IMG/VR virus record: IMGVR_UViG_3300027917_000106 | Coordinates: 1-34,632 of that record | Strand: one strand, 5' to 3' | Length of the DNA stretch: 34,632 nt | DNA from: a virus | Shown: in pieces, positions 1-9,200 of the stretch | How positions within the stretch are numbered: position 1 is the stretch's first letter | How the letters are laid out: every line of letters begins with the position of its first letter | Translations under genes and position numbers: made by a program | The notes under the pieces: generated by a model | The model's database searches: none | Told to the model about the DNA's origin: nothing | What the model saw: the letters and a program-made list of their open reading frames with translations, nothing else

Positions 1-894
1 TATAACGAGGTCTGGAACCCAGCTGCACCAGCAAATTTAACAGAACTTGCTGGGGCCACTCCGCTGTCCACGGTATTGGCAGATGGGGATTTAGATACTT
101 ATATCCTTAAATGTTTTACCTGGAATGATAACGGAATAGACAGCTGGAAATTTGCCACAACAAATCGTGATACATATTATGCTGCCGAATATACTGAAAT
201 AAAGAATTTGGCTGAATACTTACTTACCACTTACGCAGGAACAGGAAAAACCTTTGTCTTACAAACTAGCGAATCAGACTGGCCGTTATGTGACGCAGAC
301 AAAACAGCACACGTTGACCACCAAAGAACTCAATGGCTTGCTGGTTGGGCCCGCACTCGTCAAAACGCCGTCGAAGCTGCTCGACGTAATGTTGCCGCAA
401 ACGACGTTAGAGTCTTTAATGCTATTGAGTGTAATCTCGTCTATCAGTGTCTTGATAATCCTGACATTAATCGTATTTCTAACAAAGTTTTAAGCCGTAT
501 ACAGCCAGACTACGTGAGCTATTCCGCTTACGAAACAATTGTTGACCCAGACGGTCCGCCGTATTGGTATGGTAGTGAATCCGAGATGGTTACTGCTGTA
601 ACCACAAATCTTACTAACTGTATTCAGGAAGTTAAGCGGATGGCGCCCAATGCAGGGGTCTATATTGGGGAATGGGGTTACCCAGAACACACTATAGATG
701 ACGGCCCGGGTTATGATGTTGAAACTTTGATTGATGCTGTCTGGGGCGTCTGTACTGCTGAAGATATAGAGTGGTCTATTTATTGGCAGGTATGGTGTAA
801 CGAGGCAGACAATGGGGGACATGAAGGTTACCACTGCCAAGAAGATGATGGGACTATAACGGATGCTGGGACACAGTTAGCGACTTATGCTTAA
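1..894 (+). CDS. Glycoside-hydrolase-like TIM-barrel protein, 5' end missing
   Basis: The frame is open from base 1, so the true start lies outside the window; an internal TTG at 76 is not convincing as the start. The visible 297 residues end in TAA. Short hydrophobic strands ending in acidic residues recur in order: FVLQTSESDW, RVFNAIECN, PDYVSYSAYE, VYIGEWGYPE and IEWSIYWQVW. This is the strand-helix rhythm of a TIM barrel, and GEWG resembles the late-strand nucleophile Glu of retaining glycosidases (clan A type). In a phage such a domain may be a polysaccharide depolymerase on a tail spike or a secreted enzyme. The family cannot be named from sight. It is on the plus strand, opposite to the virion genes, and overlaps the next small ORF by one base (TAATG). 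Confidence 0.55.
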   Translation, partial: YNEVWNPAAPANLTELAGATPLSTVLADGDLDTYILKCFTWNDNGIDSWKFATTNRDTYYAAEYTEIKNLAEYLLTTYAGTGKTFVLQTSESDWPLCDADKTAHVDHQRTQWLAGWARTRQNAVEAARRNVAANDVRVFNAIECNLVYQCLDNPDINRISNKVLSRIQPDYVSYSAYETIVDPDGPPYWYGSESEMVTAVTTNLTNCIQEVKRMAPNAGVYIGEWGYPEHTIDDGPGYDVETLIDAVWGVCTAEDIEWSIYWQVWCNEADNGGHEGYHCQEDDGTITDAGTQLATYA

Positions 895-1046
895 TGTTGA
901 ACCGTAGCCCATACATTGACATTATTATATATATTTCAATGGCTGGCGGGTTCATGTTTTTCTGGCTTGTGGTCTACTGGTTGGTCCAACCTCTGTTTAA
1001 GGGAAAAAATAAAAAACCAAGGTTAAAATATGAGCGGAGAATTTGA
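894..1046 (+). CDS. Small single-span membrane protein (50 aa)
   Basis: The ATG overlaps the TAA of the preceding gene as TAATG, so translation is probably coupled; no separate Shine-Dalgarno sequence is visible. A hydrophobic stretch covers about residues 8-35 (from YIDIIIYIS through FFWLVVYWLV), followed by a lysine-rich tail (KGKNKKP). The 3' end overlaps the next gene by 17 bases. Function is not recognised. A small inner-membrane protein, possibly a holin or antiholin, is only a guess from size and topology. Confidence 0.45.
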   Translation: MLNRSPYIDIIIYISMAGGFMFFWLVVYWLVQPLFKGKNKKPRLKYERRI

Positions 1047-1242
1047 GTACATATTAACTGACGAACAGGAAAATATAAGGCATTACGCTACGAGTGCTCT
1101 TCAGGGCATAGTGATCGCGGCTATTATTACCGGTAATAAGAAATTTGAAGATCCAAAAAATATAGCAGGTGCAGCTTTTGAAATCGCCGAAGCGATGAAG
1201 GAACAGGAAGAAAAACATGCCCCTAAAAAAAGGCCGCAGTAA
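1030..1242 (+). CDS. Hypothetical protein (70 aa)
   Basis: The start ATG has AAGG seven bases upstream. The protein is mostly helical and charged, with a short hydrophobic segment ([10 protein letters not shown], residues 26-35) and a basic C-terminus. It overlaps the previous ORF by 17 bases and the next by 26, typical of compact phage operons. No family is recognised. Confidence 0.6.
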   Translation: MSGEFEYILTDEQENIRHYATSALQGIVIAAIITGNKKFEDPKNIAGAAFEIAEAMKEQEEKHAPKKRPQ

Positions 1243-1411
1243 AAAGGCAGTTAGTGATAATATAAGTGAACTAGTTCGTTCAGGAAGACCAAGGAATCAG
1301 GCAATAGCTATTGCTATGCAAAAGGCCGGGATGTCGGGCACGTTAACCGGCAAGAAAAAACCCAAGCCTAAGATTCGGCAACGGCCAAGCAAAGAGCGCA
1401 GTGCGTATTAA
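1217..1411 (+). CDS. Small basic phage protein with KKGxSKKxxSxNI motif (64 aa)
   Basis: The protein starts [20 protein letters not shown] and continues with a glycine/arginine turn ([17 protein letters not shown]) and a lysine/proline-rich tail. From memory, this N-terminal pattern is common among small conserved phage proteins of unknown role, often seen near structural or packaging genes. AGGAAG lies about eight bases before the ATG. It is the last plus-strand gene, and its stop codon abuts the end of the convergent amidase gene. The basic tail suggests nucleic-acid contact, but that is inference. Confidence 0.65.
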   Translation: MPLKKGRSKKAVSDNISELVRSGRPRNQAIAIAMQKAGMSGTLTGKKKPKPKIRQRPSKERSAY

Positions 1412-1996
1412 CTACCTTAGTACGATACCGTAGTTTTCTAATATGAGATCTTTACCTAGCCTGGTCAGGTCTGTTGCAGAATTTTTTACCTTTTGGGTAA
1501 CCGATCCTCGCAGTCTGTCCATATCCAGGTTTTTCCCGGGGCATTGCTTCTCGGGATCTTTGCTTGCAAACGGTAATTCTGAATGGGAATATATTTCACA
1601 CACACCTATCCAGTGACACAGTGTTGAGCAAAGCGTAACAAGTGATTCCCACATTTCAAGAGATGGATATTCAGACCTAAAATCCCCGAGACATGCTATG
1701 CCAACACCTGCGCGTGACCACCGACGCGCATGCCATCCGGTGTCATTTAATTTTAACATTTGCTCTACCATGCCATCTCTTTTGCACAGGAAAGAGTACG
1801 GTACTTGTCCTCCGGTATATGATCCGGCAGACCACTGGTTGCTTGTGTCCTGAAACGATTTAGCTATTTCTTCAGCATTTGTCCCAAGCGAGGTGCTTAT
1901 TCTGTGGATGACTAAACATGTGACTCGGGTGAGGTTTTTCCTGATAGTCTGCCCATCATCACATTCGGCAATGCGGTTGATTACTTGCCAGCTCAT
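1412..1996 (-). CDS. N-acetylmuramoyl-L-alanine amidase endolysin (Amidase_2 type)
   Basis: Predicted zinc amidase that cleaves the bond between N-acetylmuramic acid and the stem peptide of peptidoglycan, used for host lysis. Expected zinc ligands of the T7-lysozyme/Amidase_2 family are present: His31 (CLVIHRIS), His138 (YSHSEL) and Cys152 in KQCPGKNLDM. The VPYSFL segment (about 66-70), GWHARRW (87-93) and GIACLGDF (99-106) also match conserved family positions. The protein is 194 aa, close to a single catalytic domain, with no signal peptide or separate cell-wall-binding domain, so it likely needs a holin. The start ATG has no clear Shine-Dalgarno sequence, and a 13-bp stem-loop sits 17 bases upstream. 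Confidence 0.85.
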   Translation of the reverse strand: MSWQVINRIAECDDGQTIRKNLTRVTCLVIHRISTSLGTNAEEIAKSFQDTSNQWSAGSYTGGQVPYSFLCKRDGMVEQMLKLNDTGWHARRWSRAGVGIACLGDFRSEYPSLEMWESLVTLCSTLCHWIGVCEIYSHSELPFASKDPEKQCPGKNLDMDRLRGSVTQKVKNSATDLTRLGKDLILENYGIVLR

Positions 1997-2012
1997 CTTG
2001 CGTTAACTAGGC

Positions 2013-2054
2013 GGCACATGGCCGGAAGAAGAAAGCAAGCACCGGCCATGTGCC
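2013..2054. repeat. Perfect 13-bp inverted repeat (stem-loop) upstream of the endolysin
   Basis: GGCACATGGCCGG at 2013-2025 is perfectly complementary to CCGGCCATGTGCC at 2042-2054, with a 16-base purine-rich loop. It lies in the 112-base gap between the amidase start and the end of the upstream gene. No T-run follows on either strand, so it is not a standard intrinsic terminator. It could be an RNA processing or stability hairpin, or a protein-binding site. Confidence 0.75.
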
Positions 2055-2108
2055 TGGCTGACCATCTGAACAGAAGATTTTGATTGGGGGTCCCTCCATC
2101 CAGAACGG

Positions 2109-2624
2109 TCAACGTAGGAACGGCACATCCCTAATTGGCAATGCCGGTACCGGAGTGCCTAATTTGCCGGGCCTGAGCTCCAGTTCATCAGGCAATAAAG
2201 ACCCAACAGCTTCATTGATTTGCCTGTTTGTTGGCGAGGGGCCAGGAGAAAATTGGGCTGTCCCAAAATCATAACCGCCACCCGGAAGCGGGGTAGCACC
2301 AGGACCAGGGCTTGCCATTGGTACTTCCGGGTACAGGCTTCTTCTGTTGACCGACATCATTGTTCCCGATTCTGGATGCTCTCCCCAGAACATTTCTTTG
2401 TTCCCAGGAATTTCCCATCCGCCACCAAGCGGTACTGGCATTTCGGTATTCCAGTATGAATATGCTGGAGAGATCCCCCCAATAGCCCTGTAGGGCGATG
2501 ACCTGTAGAATGTGTTAGGTTCGTCTTTATAGGCATAGCTGTAAAATTCACCCTGTGCCTCGGTGGTAGCTCTCCGAGCAATGGCCTCGGACATCTCAAT
2601 CAATGCTTCATCTCTGTCAGGCAT
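2109..2624 (-). CDS. Hypothetical proline/glycine-rich phage protein (171 aa)
   Basis: Starts at ATG 2624 (MPDRDEAL), just after the stop codon of the upstream gene; AAGGGTGGG precedes it. An in-frame GTG three codons earlier is less likely. An N-terminal helix (about 1-25) is followed by aromatic and proline-rich low-complexity sequence (PLGGGWEIPGN, SPGPGATPLPGGGYDFG). No family is recognised. It lies between the XhlA-like membrane protein and the endolysin. Composition suggests an extended virion or accessory protein, not an enzyme. Confidence 0.65.
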   Translation of the reverse strand: MPDRDEALIEMSEAIARRATTEAQGEFYSYAYKDEPNTFYRSSPYRAIGGISPAYSYWNTEMPVPLGGGWEIPGNKEMFWGEHPESGTMMSVNRRSLYPEVPMASPGPGATPLPGGGYDFGTAQFSPGPSPTNRQINEAVGSLLPDELELRPGKLGTPVPALPIRDVPFLR

Positions 2625-2625
2625 T

Positions 2626-2919
2626 TTACCCACCCTTCAATATGTACAAAACCAATGCTAGTGTCACCGGAATAATACCTGCAAGTGCTCCCCAGATACC
2701 GGCTTTGACCTGGACCCTGGCCACGTCAATTCGGAGTCCAACAAGCGTTTTACTAATAGCGTCGAGTTTGTCTTGGGTCTGATTGTCCCTTTCTTGGAGA
2801 CGTGTGAGCTCAGACAGAACGAGCATACGGTGCTCTTCCCACTTACCACTGTGTTCACCATCGGGCAGAGATACCGGCCTGTGCTTGCCAGTTGTTTCGC
2901 CCAACATGTTGCTGCCCAT
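2626..2919 (-). CDS. XhlA-like holin-associated membrane protein
   Basis: The preferred start is ATG 2919 (MGSNMLGE), preceded by GGGGGGAAAT. The 97-residue protein has a heptad-like helix (LTRLQERDNQTQDKLDAISK) and then a C-terminal membrane span, IWGALAGIIPVTLALVLYIL, ending in KGG. This coiled-coil plus C-terminal anchor layout, including the KAGIWGALAG transition, matches XhlA/hemolysin-type proteins that work with holins. Its place beside a holin candidate and upstream of the amidase supports a lysis role. Whether it forms holes or modulates another holin cannot be told from sequence. Confidence 0.65.
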   Translation of the reverse strand: MGSNMLGETTGKHRPVSLPDGEHSGKWEEHRMLVLSELTRLQERDNQTQDKLDAISKTLVGLRIDVARVQVKAGIWGALAGIIPVTLALVLYILKGG

Positions 2920-3067
2920 ATTTCCCCCCAGCGTATACCCCAAAATACTTGTTCAAGCGTAACGTGAAGTCACCCCCGCCCCCAAAAGAAATAGGCGTTG
3001 CAAAGCAATACAAATCTAACTCACCGTGCCCTGTTATTTTGAGGCTGCGCCCTATGCGGGCTTCCAA
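2855..3067 (-). CDS. Possible small beta-barrel-like protein, TTG or earlier non-ATG start
   Basis: An open frame fills the gap between the holin candidate and the XhlA-like gene and overlaps the latter by 65 bases. It has alternating polar/hydrophobic strands (LDLYCFATPIS, DFTLRLNKYFGVYAGGKYG) and ends QAGISARW, an aromatic C-terminal residue as in outer-membrane barrels. No ATG is available: TTG at 3067 has GAGG only three bases upstream. It may be a real gene with a weak start, a remnant, or a chance frame. Confidence 0.35.
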   Translation of the reverse strand: MEARIGRSLKITGHGELDLYCFATPISFGGGGDFTLRLNKYFGVYAGGKYGQQHVGRNNWQAQAGISARW

Positions 3068-3078
3068 ATCCTCAAAAT

Positions 3079-3321
3079 TTAAGCTGGCGGAGGGTTTGCC
3101 TTGGCTGCCTCTGCAAGGGCCGCAGCCTTTGCTGTCCCCACCTTGGTAAATGCCCTGGCAGCCGTATAGCCAAGTGAGGCCAATACGCTAGCCGCCAAGG
3201 TAAGCACCTTGGCAAACATAGAGCTTTCCTCAAATGCGCCTGACGCCAACAACGCTGCAATAACAGTGGTTGCTGCGGCAAGCCAGAACTCTGTAGATTT
3301 ATATCCTGGTTTGGGTTCCAT
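3079..3321 (-). CDS. Putative holin (two membrane spans, 80 aa)
   Basis: A clear AGGAG sits six bases before the ATG. Residues about 12-30 (FWLAAATTVIAALLASGAF) and 38-58 (VLTLAASVLASLGYTAARAF) form two hydrophobic alanine-rich helices, joined by a short acidic turn (EESS), with a polar alanine/lysine C-terminus. The STEFWL...ASGAF...GYTAAR pattern and size fit small two-span phage holin candidates that permeabilise the inner membrane so endolysin can reach the wall. The stop of the upstream gene is three bases away. Family assignment is by pattern only. Confidence 0.65.
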   Translation of the reverse strand: MEPKPGYKSTEFWLAAATTVIAALLASGAFEESSMFAKVLTLAASVLASLGYTAARAFTKVGTAKAAALAEAAKANPPPA

Positions 3322-3324
3322 TTG

Positions 3325-3834
3325 TTACTCCTGCTCATTCGGCAAAGTATTTGCCAGTCCTTCATGTTCCAGTTTGTGATACAGCTGTTTTAATAGCAAT
3401 TTCGTGTTGATTGTGTCTGGATCATATCTTCCAGACGAAAACCATCCATCCTCACTTCTGCACGGCACAGGTTGGCCGTCATCGATATTGCATGGGTCAA
3501 TTACGCATGGATCTTGACTATTAGGGTTTGAAGGACAGACTACGCCACCATGGCCTGGCCCATATTTACGTCCTTGCTCACAAAGTGAGCCATCTGGGAG
3601 TATGCTGCATTTTACCTCATAGTTTAAATTGCATGCGCCTGGGACTATTTTATCAACAAATGGGATAAGGTATGCACTATCTTGCCTTTGTAGAGAATTA
3701 ACCACCTTTTGAGCGTCAGCACATGTTATCCCCTCTGTCTGTGCGGATTGAATAATTGCCTGTCTTACTGCAATGCCGGAAGCCGTCAAAATAATGGCAC
3801 CAAGAAGCCAACGCTTGAGTTTATCCCTTAGCAT
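3325..3834 (-). CDS. Membrane-anchored or exported cysteine-rich protein (169 aa)
   Basis: The N-terminus is basic (MLRDKLKRW) and followed by a hydrophobic segment (LLGAIILTASGIAV, about 10-23), which is either a signal anchor or a signal peptide without an obvious cleavage motif. The rest is polar with about ten cysteines, several in short pairs (CVIDPCN, CSILPDGSLC), consistent with disulfides in the periplasm. It overlaps the upstream stop by one base (TAATG). It could be a spanin-like, receptor-masking or virion protein; none can be confirmed. Confidence 0.65.
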   Translation of the reverse strand: MLRDKLKRWLLGAIILTASGIAVRQAIIQSAQTEGITCADAQKVVNSLQRQDSAYLIPFVDKIVPGACNLNYEVKCSILPDGSLCEQGRKYGPGHGGVVCPSNPNSQDPCVIDPCNIDDGQPVPCRSEDGWFSSGRYDPDTINTKLLLKQLYHKLEHEGLANTLPNEQE

Positions 3835-5870
3835 TACCTGGCCCTCGTGATTTTAAAGTTTTTCAGGAATGCGCCGGTTAATTCACCGGCTCCGGTTGAA
3901 TATGCCCCGATGGATAAATCATTAGCACCAGCATTTGGCGCATCTGCATTAGAGCTCGAATCTTTTTCGGTGTCATCCTGGTACATATAATATAGGTCAG
4001 AACCCCAATCGGCGTTTATGCGCAATGTGGCGGCTGTCCCGGTTGTAAATGATGGGGCGGCAACGACTAGTGCATTAGTTGACCCAAAATCAATCCACTG
4101 CAGTGCTCCGGCAGTTGTTATTCGTATGTAATTATCAACATGATAATACATATATGTATGCCCTGCACTGTACTGGTGGGTGGTACATGCGAGTGTGTAA
4201 TCTACTGATATTTTTTCAAAGTCAGCCGCACTTGCAAGTAGATCTCCTGCCGTATTTGACCACAACAAGTAAGTTCCTCCACCTGTAGCTGCTGATGTAC
4301 CTGTCTCAATATATATTGGAGGCATATGATCTCTATCAAAAAATACTTGAAATAGCGCATATGCTGTCCCTGTCTGTGCAACATTGGCAAAATCGGCAGG
4401 ATGGGCTCCGCTTACCGGGCCTGCGTAGATAATTAAACTTTCACAGTCTCCGTCCTGGACTGTGTGGCTAAATATATGTGTTGACCATGTTGTAGTTGTA
4501 GCAACAGCATCAAGATCATAATTCCCAGCAGCACATGCGCCTCCAGTTTCTTCACGAAATCTCCAATCGAAACCTGATGACCCGGATCCACTTCTTACAT
4601 AAAGGACACCTACTACATCATCACCAGTATCAAGGGATGTCATATCGATACCCTGAGACAAATACTCTGCAGCACCACCGTCGTTATCTTCAAGAAGGGT
4701 TACCGGCAAATGAGTATTGTTTCTAAACGGAGAATTTGCTGTTGACGTAGCGCCTATAACTGTCCCGGCCTCTGCCCAGCTTGCACTGACATCTCTAGAG
4801 TTTTTTAGACGATTAGTTTCTGACGTAACGGAAATCATCCCGCCAGTAGATCCTGCACCGGTCAAACCTGGTGGCACACCACATCCAATCATAGGCCAAT
4901 TATCAGCAAAACATTCGAGTTTTGGGGTTGTTGCATCTGTCCAACAACAAGTATTGCCGTCTGATATGTGAGAACTTGCATATGTTGTGAATGTACCTCC
5001 AGGGCCAGGGGCCAATCCCATCCAATAAGTTACAAATGTATCAACTTGTGTTGAAGTTAATACCGTGTCGTCCCACACATAAGCAGCTACGATATCTCCT
5101 TCGTATCTAGAGGTCCCGGAAGCACCAATTCGTAAGGCGTCGCTTGAAGTGACGTTGCCAGCTGGGTGGCCTGAAGCACCACTTGCCTTAGAATTCATAT
5201 AGCTTATGATATTTCCATCCTCATCAATTGTGCCGCAACTTATTGCCCAGGTGCCCTGGTATAAAGAGGCTTCGTCATCCGTAACTGTTGCCGGGCTATC
5301 AGACTCAACCATAATGCGAGTACCAAGGGTCCCATGATATGCCAAATACCAACCATCGCCATCTCCATCATCTGTGTTGCCAAGTATGGCGTTTGCTGCA
5401 GCCGCTACTTCATTAGGGCGATGGACAACGCATGCTGACAAATCTTCATTTTCCTCATCTCCATCCCAAGAACTGCCCGTTATTTCATAATAGTCATTTG
5501 TTCCATCAAATGATTTGGCAGCAAGACAGCTCGTGCTGGACGGATCTCCGCTATCTGAAATATCAGAAAAATCTGCATCAGGGCAGAACGGAGAATCAAC
5601 AGAGCCAGGCGCCCCAGCTGCCGTAAATGTACCGCCGGCGCTTCCGTTATTTGTCGTTGGATCCCAGCCAAACCAAATAATATCCGGTGTGCCTAGTGTT
5701 GACGGTAAATCTGTTGCAGATGTTACGCCATTGGAATCAATTGATAACTCGAACAGGGTATACCAACCACCACTCTGATTTTGGTGCAACGGTCCGGGCC
5801 CGACCCCAGTTGTATATACCGCCCCAACAAGCAGCGTGGCGGCCCCAAGTAACAGCACCAATCGTTTCAT
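3834..5870 (-). CDS. Exported concanavalin/LamG-like protein (678 aa)
   Basis: Starts with a signal-peptide-like segment (MKRLVLLLGAATLLVGAVYT). Residues about 120-290 look like a LamG/concanavalin-A sandwich (KSFDGTNDYYEIT, WAISCGT, LRIGASGTSRYEGDIVAAYV, STQVDTFVTYW). A second, similar beta-rich half runs to the C-terminus (ITTAGALQWID, LSIGAYSTGAGELTGAFLKN). Such jelly rolls bind carbohydrate. GAGGTGAG precedes the ATG. It lies between ejection-type proteins and the lysis module, so it may be a fibre or adhesin carried on the virion, or a protein exported by the infected cell. The signal peptide is unusual for a virion protein. Confidence 0.65.
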   Translation of the reverse strand: MKRLVLLLGAATLLVGAVYTTGVGPGPLHQNQSGGWYTLFELSIDSNGVTSATDLPSTLGTPDIIWFGWDPTTNNGSAGGTFTAAGAPGSVDSPFCPDADFSDISDSGDPSSTSCLAAKSFDGTNDYYEITGSSWDGDEENEDLSACVVHRPNEVAAAANAILGNTDDGDGDGWYLAYHGTLGTRIMVESDSPATVTDDEASLYQGTWAISCGTIDEDGNIISYMNSKASGASGHPAGNVTSSDALRIGASGTSRYEGDIVAAYVWDDTVLTSTQVDTFVTYWMGLAPGPGGTFTTYASSHISDGNTCCWTDATTPKLECFADNWPMIGCGVPPGLTGAGSTGGMISVTSETNRLKNSRDVSASWAEAGTVIGATSTANSPFRNNTHLPVTLLEDNDGGAAEYLSQGIDMTSLDTGDDVVGVLYVRSGSGSSGFDWRFREETGGACAAGNYDLDAVATTTTWSTHIFSHTVQDGDCESLIIYAGPVSGAHPADFANVAQTGTAYALFQVFFDRDHMPPIYIETGTSAATGGGTYLLWSNTAGDLLASAADFEKISVDYTLACTTHQYSAGHTYMYYHVDNYIRITTAGALQWIDFGSTNALVVAAPSFTTGTAATLRINADWGSDLYYMYQDDTEKDSSSNADAPNAGANDLSIGAYSTGAGELTGAFLKNFKITRAR

Positions 5871-6263
5871 CTATCTCACCTCAAGCGTGTAACAAACTCC
5901 ATCAACTGCATCACGAATACCACAAACAATGTCCGCTTCTCCGTATGGGCCAGTTGCCCAATAGATAATGGTCCCTGCAGTCAGAAGAAAGTCAGTAGCA
6001 ACTGCTGTGCATGTAGCCCCGGCGTCATTCCACCGAATATGGGCATCCTGTGAGCAGGTAATCATATAGACTGTATTGCTCGATAATTGACTGCCCGATG
6101 CGCTTGCGGCTGTTGGTGAAAAGTTTGCTGACGCACCCGCTACAGGAATTTGGGCCCTAGCCTTATTCTGGGCCTCTCTTTCCGAATACATTCTACTCTG
6201 TGCCAAGGCAATACCCCCAACCAAGAGCAGGGTCACGCCTACTGATGCCAAAATTCTGATCAT
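5871..6263 (-). CDS. Exported small beta-sandwich protein (130 aa)
   Basis: An N-terminal signal peptide is likely (MIRILASVGVTLLLVGGIALAQS, with ALA-Q as a possible cleavage site near residue 21). The remainder is beta-rich (VYMITCSQDAHIRWNDAG, TAGTIIYWATG, ADIVCGIRD) and resembles small phage head or collar decoration domains such as the product at 29432-29818. GGAGGAG precedes the start, and ATGA overlaps the upstream stop by four bases. Operon position next to the concanavalin-like exported protein suggests a joint role. Confidence 0.65.
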   Translation of the reverse strand: MIRILASVGVTLLLVGGIALAQSRMYSEREAQNKARAQIPVAGASANFSPTAASASGSQLSSNTVYMITCSQDAHIRWNDAGATCTAVATDFLLTAGTIIYWATGPYGEADIVCGIRDAVDGVCYTLEVR

Positions 6264-9200
6264 TGTTCTCCTCCTATAAGGAACTCTGGGGTTTGTTTTA
6301 TTGCTCGTGCCGTTTCCTGGCCACGAAGGCGGCCCTTTTCCATGGCTCGCCGTTTTCTTTCAAGGGCTGCCCACATTGGGGAGTTTGGGTAAAGGCGATG
6401 CATAAAGGTTAAAAGATACTGGGTAGTGCTTTCGTCTGTTGCCCATTCTCCAGTAGTTAAATATCTTGCTATCAACTCTAACCCTTTGCCGGAGTTCCTG
6501 GCGGCCAGCTTGGTGGCTAAGTCCATAGTCTCTGCCGGTGTTTCTGGATTAGCAAAGTTCCAGATGTCCATCATCTCTTTCTTGAGACGGCCTATACCTC
6601 CGAACTCTGTAGCCATCTGGAATGCTCGTGATTCCCACCATTGAGTTTCTCCGCCCCAGAAGAATGGGGCCTGGCGCTCTTCTCCAGTACGTGGATCGAA
6701 CCCAAGCATAATCTCTGCCATTGCAGATGCACCCGGCCCAAGCATACGGCTCATTTCCTGAGGGTCCATTCTTCCTTTGCCAATAACTGACGCAGCGTTA
6801 TTAATGACACCGGCCAACAATGTGAGCGGGTCCTCCCGTTGCATCATAGCAAACTTGTGAGCCGTTACTCGTTTTGCCATGCCTTCGCGAATTGCTTTCG
6901 GCTGGTGCCATAGAGGGGCCGTAATCATGTGCTGACGATACGGAGAAATGGCCTCGGCATGTACCGGCACATGCTTGCCAAATGCCGCTTCCTCCATTTG
7001 TCGTTCCCGAATAACAGTCGCCAACCGAGCCATTTTCTCAGGACTGGTTACCATCCTGCCTGCCCACTGATGTGTCCAACGAAGAAATCCGTAGAAACCG
7101 AAAGCTTCTCGGATAGCTCGCTCTGCAGGACCCATTGCCGTTCCACTTACGTTACCCACCGCCCACTTCCTGGCATACTCAGCAGCCCTCATAATGTCGT
7201 TGACGTCATCAGGGTTCTTGAGTGCGCCAAGAAAGATAGCGGCCTTTTGTTGGTCATCGATTAGTTCGTTAGCCCAGTAGAAGGGGCGGAAAAAATATTC
7301 ATCCATACCTTCGCGGAATAACTGTGCTGCTTTCGGAATAAAGCCAAGGGCGCCTCGTTCAGCTTCGGCTGTAGCCCCAATGCCAATATCTAGGCCCCAT
7401 TTGGCCTTGAACCCTTTGGATAGCCCTGTATCTTTCACTATACGAGAAAACTGTTCAACGGTGAGCTCTTTGCCTGTCGGTGTAGAGATCTTGGACTTAC
7501 GTAATTTGTCGAGATGCTTGCCAATGAACTTGCCAGTTATCCTAGAATTCTTAAGAAGATCACTCCCATCCAGGGCTGCATACCAAGCTACTTTTGCGGC
7601 GTCATAGGCTTGCCCTGGGTGCAGACCACGCACACCATGCGCCATAAACTTAAGGAACGGCACAGTCGCCAACTGTGATATCTGGAAGGCTAAGCTCGGC
7701 ACTGTGACACCGGCCCTGAATACGCCCTGGATTGGGCGCAAGGATGAAATAAACCCATCGACAAGCTTATTGGCCTTAAGGAAATCACCTCTTAGGGCTA
7801 CTGCGTCAGCAACTGCATCGCCAAGCGCTTGAGGCAAAATAGCCATGGACTCACCGCGCTTTAACGGTGTGTCCACATCGCCAAGTACTCTACGCATAAA
7901 GTCAGTTGCACCAGTGACATCATCACCGAAAATCTTCTTAGCTTTCGCTGCCACTATGTCATCCAAAGAGCCCCATCTAATCCCGGTGGTAGCCGCCTTT
8001 GCCGACGCATATGCCTTGGCGGATGCTTCGTCAGTCTTGCTAAAGACTTTCATTAACCCGCCATCTTTGGCGTATTTCATCATGGTTTTCATCTTGATGC
8101 CGGCAACTCCGGCCTGCCCAGTAGTGCTCCTAAGGGTTCGCTCCCAGGCCTCAGAGGCATTCTCAAGATGACGGGCCCCGCCTATTCTTTGCTGTGCTGC
8201 TCGTGGGCCAACACCCAGATTGAAATCCGACCTTAGGGCTCGTCTGGCATCCGTTGCCCCGCCTGGCCCAATACCGGTCTTCCAGGCATCATCTGCAATA
8301 TCCATAACATGGGGAACGTATTGCTCGACTGTACCGGCAGCCCTGAGCTCTCCGGTTAATGGATCAAACGCATGTCGTTGTCCTGTTAATTCAAGATACC
8401 TGAGATGCTCATCGGCCAGCTCACGCATAGCGATCTGGGCTTTTTTGATCTTTTGATACTTGGCACCAGTATGCTTTCCGAGTTGCTGAAGAGCCTCCCC
8501 ACTTCCTTCATGGGCCAAGAACAGGGCCTCCTGTACATCATCGCCTGCGTTCTTGATGGTTCGATGCAGTTTCCACATTTTCTCTTCAAGAGGTTTGAGC
8601 TTAATGGCCTTGCCTGAGGATGTGAGAACGCCAAGACGCAAAGTTTCTGCAGCCTTGCCAGTTTCCATCCCGAGCTCAACGGCTTCATCAGCACTGGTGA
8701 TGCCTAGGTCTGCGAAGGTCCTAGCAGCTCTTGCAAGGTCCTCTCCCTCACTAGTGACGGCAATATGAGCCAACTCTTTGTGGAGTTCTGGCGCTCTTTC
8801 CGCCATTGTCGCAAGGTCCATTGACTCTGGCGCGTGCCCGAATCCCGATTGCTGCATGGCCCATCGGGCTGCTGTTCTTGCTTTCGCTTTGGCTGCTGAT
8901 GTTCCATGGGCAAACGCCTCCCCTGTCGCCGCCACACCTCTCCCGATGAACGGCACCTTACTGCCTGCCTGGACCCCCGCTTTGGCTGCAGCAAGACCAC
9001 CTTTTGCAATAGTTCCGATGAACGTTGTTGGATCTGTAAACGTTTCCACCAGGAACCTTGTTACAAGTGGATTATTAAGGGCCATCTCGCCACCATCCAT
9101 AGCGATCAGCCACTTAGTTATTTCCTTTGCCCTTTGATCCAGAAGATTTTGTTCCGGAGAGGACTCGTCTAAGTTTCGTATCCCAGTCTCTTGAACGGCC

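Noticed and set aside
1411-1437. Weak stem ACTAC...GTAGT plus TTTT as a plus-strand terminator
   Set aside because: Only five outer pairs, AT-rich, and located in the 3' end of the convergent amidase gene; too weak to annotate.
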